NCBI GenBank assembly: GCA_902625475.1
Contig: CACOBR010000003.1
Span: 62,001-126,000, forward strand
Length of the DNA: 64,000 bases
DNA from: an uncultured Alphaproteobacteria bacterium
GTDB lineage: Bacteria; Pseudomonadota; Alphaproteobacteria; Rhodobacterales; Rhodobacteraceae
Direction of reading: 5' to 3'
Part shown: in pieces, positions 29,197 through 39,439 of the stretch
How positions within the stretch are numbered: position 1 is the first letter of the stretch
Layout of the letters: every line of letters starts with the position of its first letter
Position numbers and translations under genes: made by a program
The notes under the pieces: model-generated
Seen by the model: only the letters and a program-made list of their open reading frames with translations
Databases searched by the model: none
Told to the model about the DNA's origin: nothing

Positions 29197-30099
29197 TCAA
29201 ATTATGAGAACTAATATCATGACGCTTATTGCCAAAAAACCTACACCTACAAATTCGCGCACCGTAAGTTTTTCGTGAAAAAAGAAATATCCAACTGCCA
29301 TGCTGAGCAAAATTTCAATTTGTCCAACAGCTTTGACGTAGGCTGCATTTTGAACGCTAAAGGCGGTAAACCATCCAAATGACCCCCCCATGCTAGTCAA
29401 TCCTATCCAAACAGCACTTTTGCGTGCTTTCCAAACAGCGGTTAATTGACCTGGTTCGCGTAGATAAATCCAGACACCCAACAAGACCACCTGCAATGTC
29501 ACAACCCAAAGCAGTGTGATCATAGCCGTTGTCATTGCAGATGGCATGGATACCTCCAAAGTGGCACCGCGATAAGCAACTGCTGATATGGCAAAAAGGA
29601 AACCTGACATAATTCCAAGCCCTGTAGCGCGGTTGAAAAACCGATGTGTCTGCGCTTCGCTGACATTGGTCTGATCAGAAAGCATTAAGACGCCCAAGAG
29701 TCCAATTAAAATGGCGCCAAGACCTTCCAATGAAACCCCCTCTTGTAAAAGAATAATGCTGACAAGAACGGCCTGAAGAACTTCTGTTTTTTTGAAAGTG
29801 ATCCCAACGGCAAAGTTTCGCGATTTAAATAGGGCCACAACGCAGACTGTTGCGAGAATTTGCGCTACCCCTCCGAGGCTAGCATAAATCCAGAACCAAA
29901 ATGATAACTCGGGTGGCTCTGTGCCACTTTTCAGAAAATAAAAAGACACCAACCCCCACAGAAACGGTGCAGAATAGCAAAAGCGGGAAAAGGTTGCACC
30001 TGCCGTAGATAACTTTGTTTGGCTCAACACTTTTTGCAACATAAAGCGTACTGTTTGTAAGGTCGCCGCCATAAGGCTGGCAAGAATCCAAAGTTTCAT
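29197..30099 (-). CDS. EamA/DMT-family transporter
   Basis: About 10 TM helices with EamA-like repeat; composition visibly less AT-rich than flanks. Confidence 0.85.
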   Translation of the reverse strand: MKLWILASLMAATLQTVRFMLQKVLSQTKLSTAGATFSRFCYSAPFLWGLVSFYFLKSGTEPPELSFWFWIYASLGGVAQILATVCVVALFKSRNFAVGITFKKTEVLQAVLVSIILLQEGVSLEGLGAILIGLLGVLMLSDQTNVSEAQTHRFFNRATGLGIMSGFLFAISAVAYRGATLEVSMPSAMTTAMITLLWVVTLQVVLLGVWIYLREPGQLTAVWKARKSAVWIGLTSMGGSFGWFTAFSVQNAAYVKAVGQIEILLSMAVGYFFFHEKLTVREFVGVGFLAISVMILVLII

Positions 30100-30155
30100 G
30101 TGAACAGCTAAACGCTATTTCACTGGGTTTGGCAAGAGTGGATCCTACACATTAA

Positions 30156-30270
30156 AAATATGATACTTATGAAACTCATGTCACCCGCCCCTAAGATATA
30201 TCCTTGATGGCAACACAAAAACCATAGCAAATTATTAGCAAGTGCCACAGCTCATATATTTTGGTTGGAA
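30156..30270 (+). repeat. dispersed intergenic repeat, copy 10
   Basis: ATATGATACTTATGAAACTCATGTCACCCGCCCCTAAGATATATCCTTGATGGCAACACAAAAACCATAGCAAATTATTAGCAAGTGCCACAGCTCATATATTTTGGTTGG. Confidence 0.88.
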
Positions 30271-30321
30271 AAAATAATTATTAACTATTTAATAGTTCAA
30301 AATTTATTTTTGTAATCATTA

Positions 30322-31071
30322 TTGAATTTAAAGGTAATTAACATGAATAATCTTAAAGAAAAAAAAGCCTTAATAATAGGAGCTAGTGGTGGAATGGGGA
30401 CTGCTGTGGCATCGATGCTTTCAAAAAATGGTGTTCATTGTTTCTTAGTTGGACGAAGTCAAGAAAAACTGAATGATATTTTTTCAAGTTGTTCTTCATA
30501 TGGAAACCCTTGTTTTATGTTCTCATGTGATATTTCAAATATGACTGAAATTAAAAAATGTTCAGAAAATGCAATTAAAAGTCTTGGTGGATTGAATTTT
30601 CTTATTCATTGTGCTGGCAATTATAATAAAGCTTTAGCTGATGAATGTGATCTAGAAATTTGGGATAAAATAATAGATACAAATTTGCGTAGTACTTATC
30701 ATTTTGCAAGAAACGTTCTTCCAGAAATAAATAAAAATTCTGGTGGTGCTGTAATTAGAATTAATTCAAGAGATGCTCCATATACTGGGATAGGCATCCA
30801 AACGTCTCAGAAACGAGGTATTGATGGATATATGGAAGTATTATTTGAGGATGTTAGAGAATATGGAACAAAAGTCTGCACAATTAATCCAGGATTTGTT
30901 GATACCTCTATGGTTAACCCTGAACGATTAAATCCTGAACTTATGATGCAACCGAATGATATAGCTGAAGCAGTTAATTTTGTTCTTAATACTTCAGAAA
31001 CTGCCTGTCCAACTGAAATATTAATACAGCCGCAGCGATCTCCATGGAAGAAAGCTGATATGCACATATAA
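30322..31071 (+). CDS. short-chain dehydrogenase/reductase
   Basis: IIGASGGMGTAVA (TGxxxGxG variant) and SDR fold; canonical YxxxK is replaced by TSQKR. Start could be ATG 30343. Confidence 0.8.
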   Translation: MNLKVINMNNLKEKKALIIGASGGMGTAVASMLSKNGVHCFLVGRSQEKLNDIFSSCSSYGNPCFMFSCDISNMTEIKKCSENAIKSLGGLNFLIHCAGNYNKALADECDLEIWDKIIDTNLRSTYHFARNVLPEINKNSGGAVIRINSRDAPYTGIGIQTSQKRGIDGYMEVLFEDVREYGTKVCTINPGFVDTSMVNPERLNPELMMQPNDIAEAVNFVLNTSETACPTEILIQPQRSPWKKADMHI

Positions 31072-31165
31072 CATACACCCCTAAGACATATCTTTGAGGG
31101 TAGAGCAAAAACCATAGCCTATTTTACCAAATACGACTGCTAACACATTTTGGTTTGGGGTGGGT
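31066..31165 (+). repeat. dispersed intergenic repeat, copy 11
   Basis: ACACCCCTAAGACATATCTTTGAGGGTAGAGCAAAAACCATAGCCTATTTTACCAAATACGACTGCTAACACATTTTGGTTTGGGG. Confidence 0.88.
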
Positions 31166-31404
31166 TGGTTTTTTTATTATTTAAAGTCAAAAATAACACA
31201 TCAAGGTTGAATTTAGTTATATTAAAATCAAAATTTACTCATCCAAAATAAAATCTTACGTCAGGTAATGGTTGCTGCCAACAAAATATTTTACTTTATT
31301 AGTTGAGCCAGCTTTAGTCAGCATAGGTAGTTTTAGAAATTTAATTATACCTAAATCTTTTAAAAATTTACGAAAATTAATTCTTGATATGGGGGAAATA
31401 AATA

Positions 31405-31839
31405 ATGGAACAAGAACTAAGTATTTTAGCTTATAACAGTGGTAATCAGATAACAGTAGGCATATACAGTGTGCTTACAGTTATTCTTGCTTTCATAGCG
31501 TTAAGAGTGGCTAGATTTTCTCAAGGCACACATATAGCTGGAAAAGTAATATCTTCAATTTTTGGAATAATGAGTTGTTTTTTTATTCTAGACGTACAGT
31601 CCTTTAGACATTTTTGGAATGATGTAACTGCGACTTACTTAGCAAAAGCAAAAGATAACGGCATTGAATTGTCTACATTTGCATCTAATTTTGTTGAACA
31701 ATCTGGTTTGTCCGGGAATGATATAGTTACCAGGAGTCTTTTTAATGACATTCCACTTTTAGTATTTGTTTTAGTATTATTACTGATAGTGCTTGGTACA
31801 ATTTGGGGACCAAAAATAAATTTTGGAAATGACAATTAA
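31405..31839 (+). CDS. hypothetical membrane protein
   Basis: Three predicted TM segments; no recognised family. Confidence 0.55.
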   Translation: MEQELSILAYNSGNQITVGIYSVLTVILAFIALRVARFSQGTHIAGKVISSIFGIMSCFFILDVQSFRHFWNDVTATYLAKAKDNGIELSTFASNFVEQSGLSGNDIVTRSLFNDIPLLVFVLVLLLIVLGTIWGPKINFGNDN

Positions 31840-31969
31840 TAACTCTGACAATACAATATTTGTAGATACTATAAATGGTAGAATACTTAATTTACTCATA
31901 ATTATTTATACCAATCTTCTTGTTTTTATAAATAGGGTGAAAAGTTTAAATAAAATCTAGATTGTTTTG

Positions 31970-32085
31970 GTTTTAACATAACTAACATAACACCTACTCC
32001 TAAGACGTATCCTTGGGGGTAGGATACCACAAAAACCTATTATTATTTTAGTAAGTACTACCGCTCACATATTTTGGTTGTAAAG
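31970..32085 (+). repeat. dispersed intergenic repeat, copy 12
   Basis: AACATAACACCTACTCCTAAGACGTATCCTTGGGGGTAGGATACCACAAAAACC..AGTAAGTACTACCGCTCACATATTTTGGTTG. Confidence 0.85.
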
Positions 32086-32173
32086 TTAAGGAAGTCTGAT
32101 CTTTTCAGATAAAAATTTTTGAGTCATTATTAAAAACTAATGAGAATCTTGTGTATATGTGTTCTTTTAGTAA

Positions 32174-33289
32174 ATGAGGAGTCTTCGATTGAACAAAGGG
32201 AATGAGGCATATGAAATCGTACGTGTCTTTTCTAAGATGGGCATTCACCGCACTGGAACGCAGGGAGACCACAACACATTGTGTTGGCTTGGTTCTGAGT
32301 TGGCAGTCGATGGAGCGGATGTTTCATTTCAGAAGTTCCCATACCATCATTTCGATGCTGAGCTGAGTGTTTGGAGCGCAGGTAAATCAATCGAAGCAGA
32401 GGCGCTTTACTATTCGTTCACTGGGCAACGTAATCTGAGCAATCTTGCAACTGGTGTTGTCGATGCACATGGAGGTGAAGACGTGATTTCCCGTGAGATT
32501 GGTTGTATGGTTGCTGCTAGGAAAGAAGATGGCTTTGATGGGCTAGTTCTTGCAACGAGATGTCCCACAGGAGATTTATGCGCGATTAATCGGGATCATA
32601 AAATGGATCTAGAGTTCCCAGTTGTTCTTGTTGCACAGGATAATCTGAACAAAATCAAAACCAGCAGTGCTGAAATATTTTTCACAGCTTCAGTTCAGAA
32701 ACGCATGGCAAGAAATGTAATAGCTCGCTTTTCTGGTCCAACTGGTGCCCAAAGAGTTATCGTGACGACACCAATATCGGGCTGGTTTAGGTGTGCTGGA
32801 GAAAGAGGGTGTGGATTGGCTATTGCGATCTTCGTGTCTAGGCAGCTATCAAAAAGTTTTGCAGTCGATCTTCTGCTCACAAGCGGCCATGAGCTTGGTA
32901 TGTGTGGTGGATACCATTTAGCTCAAAACTACAACGCTAAACCTAAATGTGTGCTTCATCTCGGATCTTGTATCGCTAATTTCGATGCAAAGACGACCGC
33001 TATCTGTTCTACCAATTCCGTGACAGCTGGGCATATTGCTAGCGCTTTAAAAAGGCTTGGCATCAAATTGGTAAATCTGTCTGATCCTACCAATAAGGAA
33101 AATTGGGTCGGAGAATCGATGTGTTGGGTGTCAAATAATTGGCCAATACTTTCAATAGCTGGACTGTCCCCCCATTTTCACGCTCGTAGCGATCTACCAG
33201 AAGTCGTGACTAATCCAGGTCTTCTTGGTACAGCGATTGAAGTCATTATGGATTCTATACTAGCACTAGCTAACCAAGGGAAAACTTAA
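32174..33289 (+). CDS. M28-like peptidase-related protein
   Basis: TSGHELGMCGGYHLAQ and overall layout resemble M28 aminopeptidases; GC-richer than neighbours. Confidence 0.55.
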   Translation: MRSLRLNKGNEAYEIVRVFSKMGIHRTGTQGDHNTLCWLGSELAVDGADVSFQKFPYHHFDAELSVWSAGKSIEAEALYYSFTGQRNLSNLATGVVDAHGGEDVISREIGCMVAARKEDGFDGLVLATRCPTGDLCAINRDHKMDLEFPVVLVAQDNLNKIKTSSAEIFFTASVQKRMARNVIARFSGPTGAQRVIVTTPISGWFRCAGERGCGLAIAIFVSRQLSKSFAVDLLLTSGHELGMCGGYHLAQNYNAKPKCVLHLGSCIANFDAKTTAICSTNSVTAGHIASALKRLGIKLVNLSDPTNKENWVGESMCWVSNNWPILSIAGLSPHFHARSDLPEVVTNPGLLGTAIEVIMDSILALANQGKT

Positions 33290-33459
33290 ATGTTAAAATA
33301 GTTCGTGCCATAGCAGTCTGTTTAGTGAATAACCCTAACATTTAGTTTTCAGTATTCGTGGTCCCCAAGTTCACACGATTTATTCAGAATCCCATGACTT
33401 TAAATTAACCGATAGGACACAATCCTGAGGCTTTCATGAGTCATGAAGAGCGTATCAGA

Positions 33460-33530
33460 AGGTAGGATACCCCAAACACGATAGCCTATATTAGCAAGTA
33501 CTTCTGCTAACACATTTTTGTTTGGATAAG
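33460..33530 (+). repeat. dispersed intergenic repeat, copy 13 (right half)
   Basis: GGTAGGATACCCCAAACACGATAGCCTATATTAGCAAGTACTTCTGCTAACACATTTTTGTTTGGA. Confidence 0.85.
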
Positions 33531-33616
33531 TAAAGCTAATGATTAAAATATGAATCATAGCCTTAACGTAACGTCATGTTTGAAGTAAATAGTGGCTTTA
33601 CCTAACATCTTTTTAA

Positions 33617-35461
33617 ATGGGGAAGTTAATGGCTGAAAAAGAAATAGATCGTAAAGTCGCAATTATTTTAGCTACGGATGTTGTTAATTATAGTAAACAC
33701 ATGGAAGCTAATGAGAGTGAGTCGGTTAAGAACCTTCGTGCCTGTGAGCTTATCTTACAAAAATTTATAAAAAAACATGATGGTCGTCTTTTTAATTCTG
33801 GAGGTGACTCTTTCTTTATTGAATTTCCAAGTGCTGTGGAAGCGGTTGAATGCGCAGTAGCTTTTCAAAAGGATATTAAGAAAAGAAATAGTTCTGATAT
33901 AATCACAGTTCCTTTAGAGTTCAGAATAGGGATTAGTATGGGAGATGTGATTAAAGAGAAAGAAAATCTCTTAGGCGATGGTGTAAATATAGCTGCTCGG
34001 TTAGAAGCTTTAGCTCAAAGAAATGGGATAACTATTTCAAAAAACATCTATGATTTAGTTAAAGCAAAAACTTCTCATCAATATAATGACTTAGGTATTC
34101 AAAAGGTTAAAAAGAATGAATTTCACGCTTATGATATTCTCATTGACCCATCACAAAAAAGAAAAATTAAAACGCAAAAATCGAATAAGCCTCTTTTAGC
34201 AATAGCAGCCTCTTTTCTAGTGATAGCAGTTGTAAGTTTTTTATATATAACCCAAGTAAATAAATCGAAATCTACTTCAGATATTTCTTCATTGAATACT
34301 ATATTAGTATACCCTTTTAAAAATATTACTGATCCTGAAAATAAAAATAGATTTAGTGAGGCATTAACAGAAAGTATGATAGGTAGTTTGTCCAGATATA
34401 AAGGAATTAGGACTTTATCTAGTAGTACTAGTTTTTTTGTCAAAGAAAATGAAATGAGTCCCAGTGAAATTTTTAATAAATATGCAGTAAATTTTATAGT
34501 TACAGGCTCAATTCAAACATTTGGCGATAACTCAAGGATAAATTTAGAACTTACTGATGCCAAAAAAAATACTGTTGTTTGGTCAAATAAAATAGATTTT
34601 GAAATATCAGATATATTTAAAGCTCAAGAAAAAATAGGAAATGAGATTTTAGAATATTTACAAATTAATCTTGTGGCAGGATCTGGAACATTTGCTGAAA
34701 AGTTAGGAACACCCGAAAGGCTTATACTATCATTAAATGCAAGGGATGAGTGGAGAAAATTTAATCCTGAAGGATTTAATAAGTATAACGAGTTAACAAA
34801 CCAATTAGCTGAACAAATTGGTGAAGATAACCCCTTTATAATTCTTAACAGAGCATATGGTCTATTTCAAAAACTACGAATAGGATTATCAGAAGAACCT
34901 TCAAAGGATATTGAAAAACTTGATAAACTTTTAGACGACGTATTGGAATCAGATCTAAGAGTTAATGCATTACATTTTAAAGGGATTGTTGAACTTGTTT
35001 TCCTTTCAAAAGATTGTGATGTTGCAAAAGATTATGCAAAACAGGCGATTGAATTAGGAAGAACAGTTGATGCATATACAACAACAGGTACAATTTATTT
35101 TTTATGCAAAGATTATGATCTTTCTATCAAGAGTTTCAGAAACGCACTTGCTGTGGTTCCTAATGATAATGGTTGGTTTATTACAAGATATTTAGTTCCT
35201 TCAATGTATAGAGGTGGTTATATAGACGGAATTAAAACAATATTAGAACCTATAATTGATGCTACAGATATGCCTGCCAATTTATTAGCTTATTACTCAT
35301 TTATAAAAGTAAAAGAAGGCGATTTAGATTCAGCAAAATTATATTTTAAAAGAGCAAAGAATAGGGGTTTAACAAAAAAATATTTAACTAGATACGAAAT
35401 GGATGAAAACACATTTAGTGAATTTAAGAGTGAGTTAAAAATAATTGGTGAAATAGAATAA
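33617..35461 (+). CDS. class III adenylate/guanylate cyclase with TM segment, FlgO-like and TPR-like regions
   Basis: RKVAIILATDVVNYSKHM, FNSGGDSFFIEF and LLGDGVNIAARLEALA motifs; C-terminal TPR-like repeats. Confidence 0.88.
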   Translation: MGKLMAEKEIDRKVAIILATDVVNYSKHMEANESESVKNLRACELILQKFIKKHDGRLFNSGGDSFFIEFPSAVEAVECAVAFQKDIKKRNSSDIITVPLEFRIGISMGDVIKEKENLLGDGVNIAARLEALAQRNGITISKNIYDLVKAKTSHQYNDLGIQKVKKNEFHAYDILIDPSQKRKIKTQKSNKPLLAIAASFLVIAVVSFLYITQVNKSKSTSDISSLNTILVYPFKNITDPENKNRFSEALTESMIGSLSRYKGIRTLSSSTSFFVKENEMSPSEIFNKYAVNFIVTGSIQTFGDNSRINLELTDAKKNTVVWSNKIDFEISDIFKAQEKIGNEILEYLQINLVAGSGTFAEKLGTPERLILSLNARDEWRKFNPEGFNKYNELTNQLAEQIGEDNPFIILNRAYGLFQKLRIGLSEEPSKDIEKLDKLLDDVLESDLRVNALHFKGIVELVFLSKDCDVAKDYAKQAIELGRTVDAYTTTGTIYFLCKDYDLSIKSFRNALAVVPNDNGWFITRYLVPSMYRGGYIDGIKTILEPIIDATDMPANLLAYYSFIKVKEGDLDSAKLYFKRAKNRGLTKKYLTRYEMDENTFSEFKSELKIIGEIE

Positions 35462-35524
35462 ATAAATTTTAATAAAAAATGTGCTTGAAGTATTTGATAA
35501 TTTTAATTGATTAGATAAGAACAA

Positions 35525-35605
35525 ATTCGCAAGAGTTTTATCAACAGATGTCATTAACATCACAAATGTCATTTACCTCTAAAAAATATCCAATTGGATA
35601 AGAAC
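35525..35605 (+). repeat. dispersed intergenic repeat, copy 14a (degenerate left half)
   Basis: GTCATTAACATCACAAATGTCATTTACCTCTAAAAAATATCC. Confidence 0.45.
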
Positions 35606-35977
35606 CTTACTAACAAAAAAAATTCTTTTGATTTATCCGTATTAAGTAATGCAAGTTAATTTGACCATAATTTATAATCACCTTCAGAAGGAAAAATCAC
35701 AATTGCAGAAGAAAATAATTATTTTTATGCTTAAAAACACAAATGAAGTATTTAGCAGTACTATCTTAACATATGATAAAATCACAATGTCTTCGATATA
35801 TTAATTGAAATTATTAAATATAAGAACTTTTTAAGATAGTATTTTGAGCAATTGATACCCTTTATCAAATTGTTCAGGTAAATTTTTATGGAGATATTAT
35901 TTAGATCTAAAAAATAAATTTAAGTTTTTAACTATATTTAATAGATTTAAGACAAAATAAAAAAAGTTTATGAAATA

Positions 35978-36035
35978 TTACAAAAAACTATAACCTATTA
36001 TAAGTAGTAACTATTCCTGAAACATATTTTATATA
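35978..36035 (+). repeat. dispersed intergenic repeat, copy 14b (degenerate right half)
   Basis: ACAAAAAACTATAACCTATTATAAGTAGTAACTATTCCTGAAACATATTTTATA. Confidence 0.6.
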
Positions 36036-36055
36036 AAGATTTTAACTCACATTTA

Positions 36056-36976
36056 TTAACTGAAATCTGGTTTATTATCCTGAACTTTTGCTCCATAGTG
36101 TTGTGCAATCAATGCCATTATGCCACTACTAAAAATTAATATAGCACCAATCCCAGACAATAGGTTTAAATACTCATCGAGAAAAATTATACCGATTAAA
36201 ACCGCCCATAGGATTTGCAAATAGTGTAAACAAGAGATTATTCCATAAAACTTTTGTGCAAGTCGAAAAGCAACAATAAAAAGAAAAATAGCCAAGTTTG
36301 CAGCCAAAGAAGCTATTAAAATAAGCCCAATAATGAAAAATTCTAAAACCATTGGCTCTTGCAAAAAAAGTATCAGAGAAAAAAGATGTACAAAGAGTCC
36401 ACCATAAATAAAAAAACCAAAAGAGGTTGAAATACTATGGTATTTATTAACTATTAGATTAATGATGGCAACCAAACAGGCGCTAACTAAGACTAAAGGA
36501 AAATAAAAGTTGAAATGTTCAAAACCAGGCTGGAAGATAAAAATGACTCCGATAAAACCAATGACCAAGGCTCCGATTGTAAAAAAACTAAAATTTTCAT
36601 TCAGTAGTAGGAGTGAAAATAAAACAGCAAATATTGGAGAGCACATTACTAAAGTTGTGAACTCTGGAAGAGAAATATTACCAAGTGCGGTGAATGCAAT
36701 AAATGGTAAAGGAAGAAAAAGTAAACCTCTTATTATTGTTATAAAATAATTAGATGTAAACATATTTTCTTTAAGTCGTCCAATAAACCATAGGTACAGA
36801 GGCACCGAAAGATAAACAGGAGAACCGTAAAATATAAAATGGTAAAACTTTATATCGTCTTCAGATAGATATTTAACTATAGTGTCATGAATTACAAAAA
36901 GTAGTGTCGCAAAAATTATTAAGACTGAACTTAATAAAGCACTCGATGAAGTTCTTTCCAAAAATAAATTCATCAC
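36056..36976 (-). CDS. EamA/DMT-family transporter
   Basis: Ten hydrophobic helices, EamA repeats. Confidence 0.85.
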   Translation of the reverse strand: MMNLFLERTSSSALLSSVLIIFATLLFVIHDTIVKYLSEDDIKFYHFIFYGSPVYLSVPLYLWFIGRLKENMFTSNYFITIIRGLLFLPLPFIAFTALGNISLPEFTTLVMCSPIFAVLFSLLLLNENFSFFTIGALVIGFIGVIFIFQPGFEHFNFYFPLVLVSACLVAIINLIVNKYHSISTSFGFFIYGGLFVHLFSLILFLQEPMVLEFFIIGLILIASLAANLAIFLFIVAFRLAQKFYGIISCLHYLQILWAVLIGIIFLDEYLNLLSGIGAILIFSSGIMALIAQHYGAKVQDNKPDFS

Positions 36977-37331
36977 TTTTTTTAATTTTACAAATTAGAA
37001 TTGATTGCAAAGTAATAACTATTCTTTTTCTAATAACCTAGAACTTTATATTCACAGAAATTTTAAATTATTAGTTAGTGCTGTGTAAGTATATTTATTT
37101 TGTGGACATGCAATAATGTAAAAATAATTTCATAATTAAACTCAGATCTAAGAAATAAAATACTTAGATATATTAACAATCTTGAATCATTCAAAGATTT
37201 TTGTAAATTACTGATAATTATTTAATGTTTATTTAATTAAAACATAAACTATAATTCTATGACAAATGATCAGTTTTTTCTTTGGAATTTAAATATAAAT
37301 TAACAACAATCTTAAAGAAAGAAAAAATACA

Positions 37332-37508
37332 TTGAAAATAATTAATGACCGAAGTCTAATTCAAAAATTATCAATTATAGGATTAATAATTAATTTTTTA
37401 TTAAGAGAATTTTGGTTAAAATATTTTGAAAATGCACTAATAATTTATTGGACAATAATGTTGTTTTTTATAGCTGGTTTGCTTTTGTTTCCAAAAAAGA
37501 AGGAGTAA
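37332..37508 (+). CDS. small membrane protein (TTG start)
   Basis: 58 aa KIINDRSLIQKLSIIGLIINFLLREFWLKYFENALIIYWTIMLFFIAGLLLFPKKKE, two TM helices, directly upstream of the next ORF with GGAG at its end. Confidence 0.4.
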   Translation: MKIINDRSLIQKLSIIGLIINFLLREFWLKYFENALIIYWTIMLFFIAGLLLFPKKKE

Positions 37509-37516
37509 AAAAATAA

Positions 37517-37765
37517 ATGAAAAATATAATTCAAATAGTGATTTTAGTATTAATTGGTACACCCATTTTTGCAGAACGTCATAGTCCTGAATTTTCAGCA
37601 GAAATTATGGGTAATGGTAAATTATTACATATCACTGACTACGGACTTTTTTACATGCAATATGGTGGTGAAATTCATGTTTGCACTACTGTAGTTTTTA
37701 AGCGAGATGGTAGTCTTTTTAAGTTAGACGCAATATGCGCAGATTCAAAAGATAGTGGAGATTAA
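37517..37765 (+). CDS. small secreted hypothetical protein
   Basis: Signal peptide MKNIIQIVILVLIGTPIFA; 82 aa. Confidence 0.6.
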   Translation: MKNIIQIVILVLIGTPIFAERHSPEFSAEIMGNGKLLHITDYGLFYMQYGGEIHVCTTVVFKRDGSLFKLDAICADSKDSGD

Positions 37766-37887
37766 AAATTATTTTTTTTTCATGAAATTATTACTTTAAA
37801 TTTTGTTGGAAATACAATTGCTAATACATTTTAAATAAGAAATTAAATCTCAATTTGGAAATAAAAGTAGATGAAAGGTATTAATTT

Positions 37888-38790
37888 GTGAAAATCTTAA
37901 TTCTTGGAGCAGGGGCAATTGGTGGATTTTTTGGTGCACATTTAATTAAGTCAGGAGCAAACGTATCTTTTTTGGTAAGAGAAAAAAGAAAAGATAAATT
38001 AAAAAAGTCTGGCATTAATATTTTAAGTTTCAACAGAAAATTTAAAGTTAATCCTAAATTATTGGACAAAGATTTATCAGGTCAGCATTTTGATCTAATT
38101 ATTTTGACAAATAAATCTTATGATCTAATTGAAGCTGTTAGAGAGATTAAACCTTATGTAAACACAACGGTGATAATTCCTCTACTTAATGGTATGGCTC
38201 ATTATGATATCCTTGATAAGGAATTTGGTAAGGAAAAGATATTTGGAGGCACAGCATATATTTCAACTGCAATGAATAATTATGGCTCAATCCAACAAGT
38301 CACATCAAGAGCATGTATCAAATTTGGCCCAAGAACACAGAAAAATATCAATATTGGAAACGATTTTTATGAAATATGTAAAGAGACTGAATTTGAATGT
38401 GATTTTTCTGATCATATAGAATTAGATTTATGGAAAAAGTATGTGTTAATTGGTGCGACTGCAGCAAGTACTGTACTTTTTCAAAAAACACTTGGAGAGA
38501 TCAGTGCTACAACTTATGGAAAAAGTTTGATCATTAAGATTCATGAAGAGTGTAGAAACATTGTTTTAAGTAAAGGTTACGATATTGGGATTGAAGCTAA
38601 GAATTACAATTTAAAATTAATTACTGATAAAGGGTCTCTTTTAAAGGCTTCAATGCTTCGCGATTTTGAATCAGGAAAAAAAACTGAATGTGAACATATC
38701 CTAGGATATTTGATAGAATTAGCTAAGAGAAATAATGTTCAATGTGATCTAATAAAGTCAGCGCATACACGAATACAAGTTGGCTTATAA
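37888..38790 (+). CDS. ketopantoate reductase family protein
   Basis: ILGAGAIGGFFGAHL, ILTNKSYD, LLNGMAH motifs of the ApbA/PanE family; start probably GTG 37888. Confidence 0.82.
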   Translation: MKILILGAGAIGGFFGAHLIKSGANVSFLVREKRKDKLKKSGINILSFNRKFKVNPKLLDKDLSGQHFDLIILTNKSYDLIEAVREIKPYVNTTVIIPLLNGMAHYDILDKEFGKEKIFGGTAYISTAMNNYGSIQQVTSRACIKFGPRTQKNINIGNDFYEICKETEFECDFSDHIELDLWKKYVLIGATAASTVLFQKTLGEISATTYGKSLIIKIHEECRNIVLSKGYDIGIEAKNYNLKLITDKGSLLKASMLRDFESGKKTECEHILGYLIELAKRNNVQCDLIKSAHTRIQVGL

Positions 38791-38891
38791 AACTATAGTT
38801 CACTTTTGAAACTTCATTGTTTTACCTCACATACTATGTTGCTAGTTTTTGTGTTCATAAACAAATAAAGATTAAAGCATTTTTTAGTTTT

Positions 38892-39329
38892 TCAATTAAT
38901 TGATGGAATTAAACTATAAAGGGTTTTCCTTTGTTCTGATGATGCCACTCGATATTTGTTAAAGAAATAAAGTTTACTAAACATGTTTTGATATGCTCCG
39001 CCTACATCTCTTTGAAATATTTTTGTATGGTTTTTTAATCCAGATTCAGAGTGATACCTTTCTATAATTACATAATATACATGACCAGAAGCCTCATCAC
39101 TCTTTGTAATAGTTAAACTCTCTAATCCATCTTTTTCATTTGCTCCCATGGGATGGGTATCTTTGATCCATTTACCCCATTCTACTAACCATTTATCCAC
39201 ATATTTAATTTCTTCGACAGGTACTTTGAGCACTGCTCCCCAACCAGTTTTAGGAATATCTTCAGAAGAATAAACTGAAAAACTTATAAAAATTGTGAAT
39301 AAGAATGAGAAAAATAGTTTTAAAATCAT
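38892..39329 (-). CDS. secreted hypothetical protein
   Basis: Signal peptide MILKLFFSFLFTIFISFSVYSS. Confidence 0.6.
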   Translation of the reverse strand: MILKLFFSFLFTIFISFSVYSSEDIPKTGWGAVLKVPVEEIKYVDKWLVEWGKWIKDTHPMGANEKDGLESLTITKSDEASGHVYYVIIERYHSESGLKNHTKIFQRDVGGAYQNMFSKLYFFNKYRVASSEQRKTLYSLIPSIN

Positions 39330-39439
39330 AATTTTGAACCTTTAATTAGATTTATTTTGTTTATCCTATGACAATTCTATTTTAAATGTAATTTTGCTAT
39401 AATGACCTAACGTAATAAACAGTATTTTTTTTAATTCTC

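Noticed and set aside
31263-31420. Minus-strand open frame ..RKFLKDLGIIKFLKLPMLTKAGSTNKVKYFVGSNHYLT
   Set aside because: Runs antisense into the better-supported ORF 31405-31839 and has no clear start; probably chance.
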